Shown here in pieces: positions 28,643 through 37,078 of a DNA stretch of 64,000 bases. Position numbers and translations under genes: made by a program. The stretch is from Nitrospirales bacterium. Its GTDB lineage: Bacteria > Nitrospirota > Nitrospiria > Nitrospirales > UBA8639. The stretch is taken from assembly GCA_022825885.1 (NCBI GenBank), contig JAJDVY010000041.1:22330-86329 (forward strand), read 5' to 3'. Each line of letters opens with the position of its first letter. Position 1 is the first letter of the stretch. Below the pieces are notes generated by a model. It was not told where the DNA came from. It did not search any database and saw only the letters and a list, made by a program, of their open reading frames with translations.

Positions 28643-29674
28643 ATGATTCCTACCGTGGAATGGAGAGAAGGGAGCGTGTGGCTTCTTGATCAAAGCCTGT
28701 TGCCCGGCCGGACCGAACTGCTTGAGTGTAAAGACGTTGCTGCCGTGGCATCGGCCATTCAAAAGCTGAAGGTGCGGGGGGCACCGGCCATTGGTATAAC
28801 TGCCGCCATGGGGGTTGCGTTGGGAGCGCAATCCCTATCCGTGGACGATATGTTGACGTTTGAACGGCACGTTTTCGCCATTTGTGATCAGTTAGCCTCG
28901 ACTCGCCCCACGGCCGTGAATCTTTTTTGGGCCCTGACGCGCATGAAGGAGGTTGTGCGGGAAAATCGTGACTGTACGGTAGCCGAGATCCAATCCCGGC
29001 TCGTACGGGAAGCCTTGACGATTCAACGCGAAGATCTTGCAATGTGTAAGGCCCTGGGCCAACAAGGAGCCGGTCTGATCAAGGATGGACACAACGTCTT
29101 AACGCACTGTAATGCCGGAGCCTTGGCCACTGCCGGATATGGTACGGCCTTGGGCGTGGTGAGGGCGGCGGCGGGGCAGGGGAAAAACGTACACGTTTTT
29201 GCGAATGAAACCCGGCCCGTTCTTCAGGGAGCCCGGTTGACGGCGTGGGAATTGATGGAAGACGGCATTCCCGTCACCCTGATCACGGATAGCATGGCCG
29301 CAGTGGTGATGCGGCAAGGTAAAGTCAATCTGTGCGTAGTCGGCGCCGACCGCATCGCCGCCAACGGAGACGTAGCCAATAAAATCGGGACGTATGCCGT
29401 TGCGGTACTCGCCAAGGCCCATCATATCCCTTTTTACGTGGCGGCGCCTTCTTCGACCATTGATATTTCAACGCCATCCGGTTCCGCTATTCCTATTGAA
29501 GAGCGTCCCGGCCATGAAGTGACGACCATGAATGGAGAGACATGGATTGCCCCAAAAGGCGTGGATGTCTTTAACCCGGCCTTTGACGTGACGCCTGCGA
29601 AATACGTCACAGGAATTATTACCGAGCAGGGGGTCGTATCTCCGGAGCGGATCGCAGACACGTTTGAGCGTTAG
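28643..29674 (+). CDS. mtnA: S-methyl-5-thioribose-1-phosphate isomerase
   Basis: A 343-residue aldose-ketose isomerase of the methionine salvage pathway, converting MTR-1-P to MTRu-1-P. Motifs: VRGAPAIGITAAMG near 49-60, the catalytic Cys in VLTHCNAGALATAGYGTALG, and the catalytic Asp in VVGADRIAANGDVANKIGTY. The eIF2B-like Rossmann C-terminal half is intact. Length is normal. It lies 38 bp after rtcB, so the two are likely cotranscribed. The other salvage genes (mtnB-E, mtnP) are not in this window. Confidence 0.95.
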   Translation: MIPTVEWREGSVWLLDQSLLPGRTELLECKDVAAVASAIQKLKVRGAPAIGITAAMGVALGAQSLSVDDMLTFERHVFAICDQLASTRPTAVNLFWALTRMKEVVRENRDCTVAEIQSRLVREALTIQREDLAMCKALGQQGAGLIKDGHNVLTHCNAGALATAGYGTALGVVRAAAGQGKNVHVFANETRPVLQGARLTAWELMEDGIPVTLITDSMAAVVMRQGKVNLCVVGADRIAANGDVANKIGTYAVAVLAKAHHIPFYVAAPSSTIDISTPSGSAIPIEERPGHEVTTMNGETWIAPKGVDVFNPAFDVTPAKYVTGIITEQGVVSPERIADTFER

Positions 29675-29703
29675 GTGGACTGCCTGAGGCCCAGGATCGG
29701 AAT

Positions 29704-30087
29704 ATGAGCAACGACGGTCATGGTCAAACACGGTCAGGATGTCTGATTTACGACTCCCATTGCCGTCTTTGCGTAGCCGTGAAACGAAAATTGGAGCGGC
29801 GCTCCACGACTGTGCAGTTTTTTCCCTATGACAGTCGAGAGGCGGCCGAATATCTGGGAAGCCTCCATCAGGCAGACTCTCGGCCTTCCATGGCCTATTG
29901 GATTGATGAGAAGGGGATGGTTGTCGGCGGGCTTGAGGCGTTTTTCCCGTTTCTTTACGGCCTGACTGGCGGGAAACTGGTCATGTTTTTCTGGAAGTTT
30001 TCCCTGTGCCGTCAGGCCATGGTCGCTGTCTACGAATTTGCGGCCAGATATCGCTATCGTTGTTTTGGTGCGATTGAAGAGCCCTGA
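29704..30087 (+). CDS. DCC-family (DUF393) thiol-disulfide oxidoreductase-like protein
   Basis: A 127-residue DUF393 protein. The family motif D-x-x-C-x-x-C is present as YDSHCRLCVAVK, followed by VQFFPYDSREA and the C-terminal helix. Members have a thioredoxin-like fold and are predicted oxidoreductases; activity is mostly untested. It follows mtnA by 29 bp. Its stop codon lies inside a long perfect hairpin shared with the convergent lipoprotein gene. Confidence 0.85.
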   Translation: MSNDGHGQTRSGCLIYDSHCRLCVAVKRKLERRSTTVQFFPYDSREAAEYLGSLHQADSRPSMAYWIDEKGMVVGGLEAFFPFLYGLTGGKLVMFFWKFSLCRQAMVAVYEFAARYRYRCFGAIEEP

Positions 30088-30111
30088 CAAGGAGGTCCTG
30101 TATCAGGGCTC
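30079..30111. terminator. Bidirectional hairpin between convergent genes
   Basis: Perfect 9-bp inverted repeat GAGCCCTGA / TCAGGGCTC with a 15-nt loop. The stop codons of the DCC gene (plus) and the lipoprotein gene (minus) both fall in or against the stem. No T-tract follows on either strand, so terminator activity is only probable. Confidence 0.5.
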
Positions 30112-30733
30112 AAGAGGCTTGCTCAGGAAGACGAAACTTCAGGACCTCTCCTTGAACTTCCACCTTTTCAAGAAATTCTTCGAAACCCTGAGTGAGGACT
30201 TCCGCGATCAGCTTTTCCAGATCCTTTTCATTGAAGAACACATCATGATCTGTTCCGCCGACTCCAATCGAAATTCGAACGGTACTTTCGTCGGCTGCAT
30301 TATGGACGGTGAATGCCATGATTGTGTCGACTTCGAAGTGGGTAGCCAACGCTTCATCGATCGCCCCCACCTTGAATTTTTGAATGGCAGGCTCAATTCT
30401 TACATTGGCGGAACCGGCGCCATTGGCCGGTGCTGCGGAAAATCCCGCCTGGTTCAGGAAATCGACGAAAGAGTTTGTGACGCGTTGACTCAACGTGCCG
30501 TCCATCACGTCAAAATAGGTCTTACTTCCTCCGCCACGATATCGCATGCCCAAGTGCTCTGACGTTGGTCGTTTATCATCGAAAGGAGATACGGCGACCG
30601 TAAGGGGCGACTCGTTGGATTCACGTGCGGACTCGACATGCTGGATGCGTAATTTGATAATTTGTCCAGGCGCTTGACATCCGGAAATGAATAGAACGGC
30701 CATAAGAAATCCCGTGAGACACCATGGTTTCAT
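30110..30733 (-). CDS. Putative outer-membrane lipoprotein, YajG-like
   Basis: A 207-residue lipoprotein with a clear lipobox (LFISGC, Cys19). The mature part opens LTVAVSPFDDKRPTSEHLG, a pattern seen in YajG and LPS-assembly-type (TolB/LptE-like) lipoproteins. The rest is a mixed alpha/beta domain ending in charged helices (EKLIAEVLTQGFEEFLEKVE). The exact family is not certain. It is convergent with the DCC gene and lies alone in its transcript; the 195-bp upstream gap shows no strong promoter. Confidence 0.7.
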   Translation of the reverse strand: MKPWCLTGFLMAVLFISGCQAPGQIIKLRIQHVESARESNESPLTVAVSPFDDKRPTSEHLGMRYRGGGSKTYFDVMDGTLSQRVTNSFVDFLNQAGFSAAPANGAGSANVRIEPAIQKFKVGAIDEALATHFEVDTIMAFTVHNAADESTVRISIGVGGTDHDVFFNEKDLEKLIAEVLTQGFEEFLEKVEVQGEVLKFRLPEQAS

Positions 30734-30928
30734 GAGGCGACACTCCTTTTTTATGTGGTTCGATAAGTGGTGCTGTATATCTCATGAGCGCCTCCCATAG
30801 GACAATCCCGGCGCCCAATATTCGAAGAGAGTTTTATCCGGTAACACTATGACAAGCTGACAAGAAAATACAAGAGTTATCTTGTGCAAGAAGCCGTCAT
30901 TTGACTTTCCTGTCTGCTCCTTGCCACT

Positions 30929-31336
30929 ATGAGGTCACACTCTGTGACCCCTTTCTCTTTCCTCATGTGGAATCGAAATTTTCTCTTCCGGGCCCATGAA
31001 GCCGTGCCGTTGCCTCAAACGGAGAATGAGGTGTTTCATGAAACGGATCCGGCAATGGACAGCTCGGGATTAACCATGGACAAATATCTATCGGTTTGGC
31101 TCCAAGGGGAGGGGGAGAATGATGATCCCTTGTCATATACGAATATTTATGTACGTACAGCTACACTCGATCCGGTCAAAAAAGTCGGGTTTTTACAACC
31201 CTTGCAAGGCCGTTCCCACCAAATCAAGCAAATGCTCTCGCCTGAACAGAAAACGTTCTTGAAAGATTGGCTGAAAAAGACGAACCCTGCCGCATGGGAA
31301 GAAGCCGATGAGCATTTCCAAAAAATATTTGACTAG
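30929..31336 (+). CDS. Hypothetical protein (135 aa or shorter)
   Basis: I do not recognise this protein. It is polar with no membrane segment and has a charged C terminus (SPEQKTFLKDWLKK ... WEEADEHFQKIFD). The start is uncertain: ATG 30929 overlaps a candidate promoter (TTGACT 30901-30906, 18 bp, CACTAT 30925-30930), so ATG 30965 (MWNRNFLF) or 31055/31076 may be the true start. No ribosome site decides it. Codon use in the last 80 residues looks like the neighbours. It precedes the FAD monooxygenase by about 60 bp. Confidence 0.5.
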   Translation: MRSHSVTPFSFLMWNRNFLFRAHEAVPLPQTENEVFHETDPAMDSSGLTMDKYLSVWLQGEGENDDPLSYTNIYVRTATLDPVKKVGFLQPLQGRSHQIKQMLSPEQKTFLKDWLKKTNPAAWEEADEHFQKIFD

Positions 31337-31397
31337 GGGGCTTGCCCGGGAATTCTATTCCTGAGCCGTTCGTTTCGCTTCTTTCTCCTTGTTTCGT

Positions 31398-32669
31398 ATG
31401 GACATACACGTTGACGTCGTGGTGGTCGGTGCCGGGGGGGGAGGAGCGGTCCTGGGGCTCTTGCTTGCCAGGAAAGGTATTCGGACCATTGTCCTCGAAC
31501 AAGCCTCAGGTCCTCCGCACGGCATACGAGGAGAAATCCTCCAGCCAAACGGGCAAAAAATTTTGGACGATTTGGGCTTGTTGGATCAATTGCCGAAAAA
31601 CGCGGTGCAGCCCGTTCGGCACTTTCATTTTCGGCACATTAGGGGGGAGCGGCTGTGTTCGATTGATTACGACGAATTGCCTCCTCCCTATAATCGCGCG
31701 CTTGTCACTTTGCCACACGTCGCGCATCGGACGGTGCTCGACGCGTTGGAAAAACAGAATCCCGAGGGCTTGTGGTATAACGCGTCGTTTGCCGATGTCA
31801 TAAAAAAAGGCAACCACGTCGTCGGAGTCGAAGCAAAGGTTCAAGATAGGCCTGTACGTATTGCCGCGAAATTGGTCGTTGGGGCCGATGGACCGGCCTC
31901 GAAAGTTCGCGACGCACTCGACATTCCAACCAAACTGTATCGCTATCCCGAAAGCTATCTCGTTGCCATCCTGGACTGTCCCGAGAAGTTGGAGGAAGCG
32001 CAGTATTTTCTCGGAAAAAAAGAAATTCTTGGTTTATTCCCGGCCGCCAAAGAGAAAATCTATCTCGTCTACCTGATCAAGGCAGCATCAAAAGACAGCA
32101 TATGCGCCGCCGGAGTAGCCCCCCTTCATAAACGCTGGTCTGCCATTTACCCTGAACTGTCGGCTACGTTTCAAGGATTCACGGGTTGGGAGCAAACAGC
32201 GGTTATGCCCACGGGGCGTACCCGTGCGCAAACGTGGGTGACCGATGGAGCCGTGCTGATCGGAGATGCCGCCCATGGAATGAATCCTCATGCCTCTCAA
32301 GGACGCATGCAGGCCATGGTCGATGCCACGGTCTTGGCGGATCTGATTCCTGCATGTCTGGCAGAAGACAATTTTCAAACATCGCGTTTGAAAACGTTCG
32401 AAAAACAGCGTCGTCCCAAAGTCGAAATGCTACAGCGACTTGCCGATGAAGAAGCCTTTTTTTGGAATACGGGGAATCCGGCACTCGCGTGGCTGCGCAA
32501 CCGGGTCTTTTCCACCATCGATCAGAATCGGCGGCTGAAATATCGAGTCTTAACGGCAACCGCCGGACTTCGTGAAACTCCACCGTTCGGGCCCTTGGAT
32601 CGTTTCCTGGCCTTGGGTCTGGTGCCTGATCCTCGCGCAGACCAACGACCACCTCATGCACTTTCATAA
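31398..32669 (+). CDS. FAD-dependent monooxygenase/oxidoreductase
   Basis: A 423-residue flavoprotein of the PHBH/UbiH-like family. The N-terminal Rossmann dinucleotide site is VVVGAGGGGAVLGLLLARKG, the middle ADGPASKVR motif is present, and the second FAD motif GDAAHGMNPHASQGRMQAM is intact. Such enzymes hydroxylate aromatic or quinone-like substrates, or reduce polyprenyl groups. The substrate is unknown. ATG 31398 gives the typical N terminus directly before the Rossmann strand; a TTG at 31389 adds three residues. A nucleotidyltransferase-like gene follows after 39 bp. Confidence 0.85.
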   Translation: MDIHVDVVVVGAGGGGAVLGLLLARKGIRTIVLEQASGPPHGIRGEILQPNGQKILDDLGLLDQLPKNAVQPVRHFHFRHIRGERLCSIDYDELPPPYNRALVTLPHVAHRTVLDALEKQNPEGLWYNASFADVIKKGNHVVGVEAKVQDRPVRIAAKLVVGADGPASKVRDALDIPTKLYRYPESYLVAILDCPEKLEEAQYFLGKKEILGLFPAAKEKIYLVYLIKAASKDSICAAGVAPLHKRWSAIYPELSATFQGFTGWEQTAVMPTGRTRAQTWVTDGAVLIGDAAHGMNPHASQGRMQAMVDATVLADLIPACLAEDNFQTSRLKTFEKQRRPKVEMLQRLADEEAFFWNTGNPALAWLRNRVFSTIDQNRRLKYRVLTATAGLRETPPFGPLDRFLALGLVPDPRADQRPPHALS

Positions 32670-32708
32670 AATCAATGATCACGACGCATTACGGATGAGG
32701 CCGTAAGA

Positions 32709-33473
32709 ATGTCCACCAATTCACCCTGGGCACAGTTACAGGAAGAGACGCACGACCCGCTGCGCGGTTTTCTCCGTTCCATCAAAAAACAAAAGGACCT
32801 GAAATTTGAAGCCATCCTTGTCTATGGCAGCGCGGCGAGAGGTGAGTTCCTGCCGGGATATTCCAACATCAACGTCCTGATCATCCTCGAACACATTACG
32901 CAACCTATTCTTCAACAATGGAGCGGTATCCACAAACAATGGGCCAGGGAAAAGATTGTCGCCCCGTTGTTTCTCACGCATAGGGATCTTCAACAATCAT
33001 CGGACGCGTTTCCATTGGAATTTCTGGGTATCAAGGAACAACGCGTCCTCCTGGAAGGACGTGATCCGTTTCCGGAACTGCACGTCAATACCACGAACCT
33101 GTTTCTCCAATGCCGGCAGGAAATCCATGCCAACCTCTTGCGTGTCCGTCAGAATTACGTCGAAGGATGGGGCAGGATCGAAGCCATCCAAACCTTGTTA
33201 CCCCTCTCGTTAACCTCGCTGCTTCCGTGTCTCCGCGGCCTGTACCGCCTGCTGGATCGTCCATCGAACATGAAATCCCCGGAAGTGCTGGAAGAATTGC
33301 AAACCACGTTAAATGTGGATCCTTCAGTGTTCCAGGAAGTCTGGCGCCTGAAGCGCGGTCTCAGTACTCCCGGAAAACATGAACTGCCCAAGCTGTTGGA
33401 GCGTTATCTTGTCGGATTTGGACAACTGGTGGACCGGGTTGATTTGCTGAAACAGGATGAGCGATTTCAATGA
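32709..33473 (+). CDS. Nucleotidyltransferase-fold protein with degenerate active site
   Basis: A 254-residue protein whose residues about 35-65 match the minimal nucleotidyltransferase motif: LVYGSAARGEFLPGYSNINVLIIL. The two catalytic aspartates of the usual SD-x-D are Asn (SNIN), so catalysis is unlikely. The remainder is helical. Such pseudo-enzymes can bind nucleotide or regulate a partner, but none is evident. It follows the FAD enzyme by 39 bp, probably in one transcript. Confidence 0.65.
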   Translation: MSTNSPWAQLQEETHDPLRGFLRSIKKQKDLKFEAILVYGSAARGEFLPGYSNINVLIILEHITQPILQQWSGIHKQWAREKIVAPLFLTHRDLQQSSDAFPLEFLGIKEQRVLLEGRDPFPELHVNTTNLFLQCRQEIHANLLRVRQNYVEGWGRIEAIQTLLPLSLTSLLPCLRGLYRLLDRPSNMKSPEVLEELQTTLNVDPSVFQEVWRLKRGLSTPGKHELPKLLERYLVGFGQLVDRVDLLKQDERFQ

Positions 33474-33514
33474 GTGGAGCAAGAAGGTCCAAAATGTATC
33501 ATTAGGAAAATGGT

Positions 33515-33573
33515 TTGACCTTATATTCATGGAGCCCTAATATAGGGTCTCAATATAGGGCCTTGATATGGGG
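33515..33573 (+). promoter_or_regulatory. Promoter and 13-bp repeat operator of the toxin-antitoxin genes
   Basis: TTGACC (33515-33520), a 17-bp spacer and TAATAT (33538-33543) form a strong promoter. The -10 lies inside the palindrome CCCTAATATAGGG (33535-33547). AATATAGGG recurs at 33552 and a degenerate GATATGGGG at 33565, each 13 bp apart. This looks like a multi-site operator for the RHH antitoxin; the binding is inferred. Confidence 0.65.
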
Positions 33574-33590
33574 TTATTCTGGGGGCCATC

Positions 33591-33824
33591 ATGATTCAAG
33601 CCAAATTCAGTCTTGAAGAATCGCACATCCAATTTCTCGAACAACGCAAGCAGTATGGATTTAAAGATAAGAGCGACGTTGTCCGGACTGCTTTGGATCA
33701 CTTGCATGCCGAATTAGCCCGGCAACGCTTGCGCGAATCGGCTGATCTGTATGCTGAAACCTACGAGAAGGATGATGAAACGCAAGAATGGACAGATACG
33801 GCACTCTCGAAGTGGCCGACATGA
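33591..33824 (+). CDS. Ribbon-helix-helix antitoxin-like protein
   Basis: A 77-residue protein with the pattern of a CopG/MetJ-type DNA-binding antitoxin: a short N-terminal strand (QAKFSLEE) and helix FLEQRKQYGFKDKSDVVRTALDHL, then an acidic tail that could bind the toxin. Its stop overlaps the MazF-type start by four bases (ATGA). It most likely represses its own promoter through the upstream 13-bp repeats. Confidence 0.78.
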   Translation: MIQAKFSLEESHIQFLEQRKQYGFKDKSDVVRTALDHLHAELARQRLRESADLYAETYEKDDETQEWTDTALSKWPT

Positions 33825-34177
33825 GTGTGTTAAAGCGGGGGATGGTCATCGACGTCAATCTTAATCCCACCAAGGGGTCGGAGACCGGAAAAATTAGGCC
33901 ATGTGTGATCGTCATGAACGATACGTATAATGCGCGTGTCCCGGTTATCCAAGTCGTGCCGTTAACGGCATGGCATGAGAAGAAAACACGCGTGATAACC
34001 AATGTGAAAATTGTGCCGTCTTCCCGCAACGGATTGACCAAACAATCAGTGGCAGATTGCCTGCAGACCCGCCCAATTGATCACCGTACTCGATTAGTCA
34101 AGATACGTGGTGAGCTTGAAGCTCAGGATATGGTCAAAATTGGCGATGCCTTAAAAATTGTTTTTGACATCACGTAG
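33821..34177 (+). CDS. MazF/PemK-family toxin (endoribonuclease)
   Basis: A 118-residue MazF-like protein. The family opening KRGMVIDVNLNPTKGSETGKIRPCVIV, with the Arg of the RP motif, and the strand VPVIQVVPLTAW match PemK/MazF. These toxins cut mRNA at short sites when released from the antitoxin. I start at ATG 33821, coupled to the antitoxin stop; an earlier in-frame ATG (33788) would overlap the antitoxin by 37 bp. The locus is compact and complete, so the module is probably functional. Confidence 0.88.
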   Translation: MSVLKRGMVIDVNLNPTKGSETGKIRPCVIVMNDTYNARVPVIQVVPLTAWHEKKTRVITNVKIVPSSRNGLTKQSVADCLQTRPIDHRTRLVKIRGELEAQDMVKIGDALKIVFDIT

Positions 34178-34331
34178 TGCATGAGGCTGCGACCTTCCCT
34201 CAAGAGTAAAGCTGGAGCCATGTGGAACATGGATGGCGTCTAAAGATTACCTGCAAGCAAGGTTACGTCTTTCATGTTGCGTTTGACTATGGCGTGGCCC
34301 AATGGAGCAGACATTGCTCCTGAGGCGCTAT

Positions 34332-35090
34332 ATGAGAAAATTGCTGACTGACAAGATACTGTGGCGTTCAGCGTCTCTATTCTTTCTTTTTGTTCTGTTT
34401 GCGTGCGTGTCTCCAGAAGGAGCCAGTGCCGCCGGGGGAGAGAAGAAACCTGCTTTCCCGAAGCCGCTTGGCTACGTCAGTGATTACGCGGATTTGATGG
34501 AAGCCGATTGGCAGAATCGCATTCGGCTGGTCTGCAAAGAACTGGAAGACCGTACGGGGATTGAAATGATCGTCGTTGCGATCGAAACAGCCAGCCCGCA
34601 CTCACATACACGGGCATATGCAGAAGGGTTGTATAAGGAGTGGCATATCGGCGCGGCCCAGCAGGAGCGGGGCATGTTGTTGCTCGCTTCCTTGAAAGAG
34701 CGGCAAGCCGTCGTGGTCCTCGGACGTAGCTTGCTCTCGGCAGTCGGAAAACCGAAGCTGGATGAATTATCCGAGCAATATCTCATCCCCATGTTCCAAA
34801 ATACCCGGTACGGTGAATCCCTGTACCGGACCGCGGTAGGCCTGGCCTCGGCGTCGGGCAGTGCGATCCAAGCGGCCGCTGAACCCAAACGCTCGTCGAG
34901 CGCGGGGTTTTGGATGAACCTGGCCGTAGCGTTGGCCATGCTGTTTGCCCTCTGGCGATTCACCCGCCCGGAACGGCGGCATCCTTTTCAACGTTGGCGA
35001 CGGGGTGGGTATTGGAGTACAGGCCAGGGTGGATTCAAAGGTAACTTCGGCGGGTTCGGCGGAAGTACGAGAGGGCAGGGGTTGTCGTAA
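34332..35090 (+). CDS. TPM-domain membrane protein
   Basis: A 252-residue protein with an N-terminal signal or anchor (about residues 10-34), a periplasmic TPM domain (LGYVSDYADLM..., AEGLYKEWHIGAAQQERGMLLLASLKERQAVVVLG) and a second membrane helix near 205-220, followed by a Gly-rich tail. TPM domains are linked to membrane protein repair and phosphatase-like folds. ATG 34332 has TGAGG six bases upstream; ATG 34302 lacks one. It is convergent with the DUF3386 gene; a perfect hairpin lies between. Confidence 0.82.
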   Translation: MRKLLTDKILWRSASLFFLFVLFACVSPEGASAAGGEKKPAFPKPLGYVSDYADLMEADWQNRIRLVCKELEDRTGIEMIVVAIETASPHSHTRAYAEGLYKEWHIGAAQQERGMLLLASLKERQAVVVLGRSLLSAVGKPKLDELSEQYLIPMFQNTRYGESLYRTAVGLASASGSAIQAAAEPKRSSSAGFWMNLAVALAMLFALWRFTRPERRHPFQRWRRGGYWSTGQGGFKGNFGGFGGSTRGQGLS

Positions 35091-35131
35091 CGCATGCCGT
35101 AGATCCGGGAAATCCCTCTACCTCCCCTTGG

Positions 35132-35152
35132 CCCCTCCTTACAAAGGAGGGG
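35132..35152. terminator. Hairpin between TPM and DUF3386 genes
   Basis: Perfect 9-bp stem CCCCTCCTT / AAGGAGGGG with a 3-nt loop (ACA). It lies between convergent genes and lacks a T-tract on both strands, so it may be a repeat rather than a true terminator. Confidence 0.4.
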
Positions 35153-35239
35153 AAGGGAAAATAGGCAGTGGAATTCATCTGCGAATGAACGAACTGCTGG
35201 AATCCTGGCTAGGCGGACAACCTTTCCTCATTTTCACTT

Positions 35240-35911
35240 CTACAGCGGCTTGTGGTTTTCAAACGTGATCGTACGCGTCACCGTGGCGCCTTTTTCATAC
35301 GAAATGATGCGGCGGGTTGCAGGCAGGTCCGCATGGCCCACTCTGGTGTGAGAATCCGAAAAACTCTCCACGTTGGCCAGTGATCCGTCCTTGGGCGAGT
35401 AGTAATACACGGTATAGCGGGTCGTCAGATATTTTTCGTCCTGCGTCAGCGCGCTGTCTTCGACGTTAATCGTAAAGGCCACGTGCGGCATCTTCCGATT
35501 AATTTGGGTGATGCGGTCGTCTTTGATGCGATAGCTGGAGCCCATGGAATCGCCCAACCCGATGCGGGGCCCCTGAGGATGATTTTCCTCACCCTCAAAG
35601 GATAGATTGTATTTTCCATCGGATTCCTCGAAACTTCGCGGCCCACGATGCGTGGCGATCATCGAAATTTGACCTTGAGCCCATTGTTGGAGTTCTTCAT
35701 TCGGAAGAGATACTTCGACTTCCTTTGAGGATTTCACCGTGACTTTTCCTGCGGTTTCTTCCCCATTCACGTTGATGCGCAGGTCGGCTTCGAACCCTCC
35801 AAAGTTCTCAGGCCACCGTGAGGTTTTTGTAAATGCACGTCGCAAGAGTTCGCGAGCCTTGGTATCATCAGCAATTTCGGTTTTGCCTTCTTCACGTGTA
35901 TACGTTTCCAT
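35240..35911 (-). CDS. DUF3386-family protein
   Basis: A 223-residue protein that opens METYTREEGKTE and has the DUF3386 pattern TSRWPENFGGFEADLRINVNGEETAGKV. The family is beta-rich and of unknown function. A longer start at 35974 adds 21 residues unlike the family, so I chose Met at 35911; on the minus strand aggaag precedes it. There is no signal peptide at the chosen start. Function unknown. Confidence 0.72.
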   Translation of the reverse strand: METYTREEGKTEIADDTKARELLRRAFTKTSRWPENFGGFEADLRINVNGEETAGKVTVKSSKEVEVSLPNEELQQWAQGQISMIATHRGPRSFEESDGKYNLSFEGEENHPQGPRIGLGDSMGSSYRIKDDRITQINRKMPHVAFTINVEDSALTQDEKYLTTRYTVYYYSPKDGSLANVESFSDSHTRVGHADLPATRRIISYEKGATVTRTITFENHKPL

Positions 35912-36143
35912 TCGAGAGACGCTCCTTCCTTCTAAAAACCGGACGTGAGTAAATTTGAAAACAATCGTTATCATATCATAGAAAATTCACCGGAAGAGGA
36001 CAACTGAAGCTCGCAGGCAGGGAACAATGAGCGTTGTTCCCTGCCAAGGTTTTCCCTTATGATGCAAATTTGTTCTCCCGGACGATGTTGCACCCCGATC
36101 TTTCACGATCAATCAATTCGCATTGAAGCAAAGGATTTGTTTG

Positions 36144-37001
36144 ATGCAAAGAGTGCGTAAGCGGACCAGGAAACGTCCGACCATGGCTGACCGGGCCGAC
36201 CCTCATGTTCTATATCAGAAAAGTGTCCAAAGTCCGGATTTCGACATTCCGTTTTTTGCCGAATATTTTGAGAACTATACGGGGCATCCCTTGCGCTCAT
36301 TGCGGGAAGATTTTTGTGGCACCGCGGCGTTGTCGACGTATTTTGTGACGCAACACCCTGAGAATCACGCTATCGGGATCGACCTGGATTGGCCAACGCT
36401 CAATTGGGGCATCAAACATAACGTATCGCCCTTGACCGTGGATCAGCAAGACAGGCTGACGCTCATTCACGGCAACGTGCTGGACGCTCATCCTTCACGC
36501 GTACAATTGGCAATGGCGTTGAATTTCAGCTATATGGTCTTTAAGGATCGTCCCACGCTCCTGCAATACTTCAAAAGAGCAAAAGAAGCGATAGCGCCGG
36601 GCGGCATGTTTCTCCTGGACATCTGGGGAGGCAGTGAAAGTCAGGTTTTACAGGAAGAACCGCGTGACATCGATAACTCCGACGATGACAAGATAGGCGA
36701 TTTTACCTATATTTGGGATCAGGACGCTTTCGACCCCGCCACGTATTTTTGTACAATGCGCATGCATTTTGCTTTTCAAGACGGCAGTGAACTCCGCAAC
36801 GCCTTTGTCTATGACTGGCGCATGTGGACCATGCCTGAAGTCATGGAATTATTGAACGAGGCCGGATTCCGAGATGTGCATTTTCTTTGGGAAGGTACCA
36901 ATCGAAAAACGAACGAAGGAACAGGCACCTACCACCGGGCGGAGAGCGGTGAACCCGATTCGGCATGGGTGACGTATATTCTTGGCGTCAATCCCAATTG
37001 A
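36144..37001 (+). CDS. Class I SAM-dependent methyltransferase
   Basis: A 285-residue methyltransferase. The SAM region has REDFCGTAALSTYFV with the acidic Asp at GIDLDWPT, then NVLDAHPSRVQLAMALNFSYMVF and a VLxxIWGG-like strand. It resembles the NodS/UbiE-type and DUF-annotated methyltransferases; substrate unknown. AAAGGA lies eight bases before ATG 36144, and a TTG at 36123 is in frame. The basic N terminus (QRVRKRTRKRP) could bind nucleic acid. The gene is alone, 77 bp before purL. Confidence 0.78.
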   Translation: MQRVRKRTRKRPTMADRADPHVLYQKSVQSPDFDIPFFAEYFENYTGHPLRSLREDFCGTAALSTYFVTQHPENHAIGIDLDWPTLNWGIKHNVSPLTVDQQDRLTLIHGNVLDAHPSRVQLAMALNFSYMVFKDRPTLLQYFKRAKEAIAPGGMFLLDIWGGSESQVLQEEPRDIDNSDDDKIGDFTYIWDQDAFDPATYFCTMRMHFAFQDGSELRNAFVYDWRMWTMPEVMELLNEAGFRDVHFLWEGTNRKTNEGTGTYHRAESGEPDSAWVTYILGVNPN

Positions 37002-37078
37002 CGAAATACACAATGATAAAATAAAAATAATATTTTCATGTATTTCTATGTTTTAATTGAACTAAAAGTTTAATTGTT
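37002..37078. other. AT-rich intergenic island before purL
   Basis: 77 bp with very few G or C (ataaaataaaaataatatt). It resembles the island before rtcB. No hairpin or ORF is visible. It may be a purL promoter or UP element. Confidence 0.45.

Noticed and set aside
33788..33820. Upstream MazF start at 33788
   Set aside because: It would overlap the antitoxin by 37 bp; ATG 33821 gives the typical ATGA coupling and family N terminus.
35132..35152. CRISPR-like or IS-related repeat at the hairpin
   Set aside because: Only one copy is present and there is no spacer pattern.
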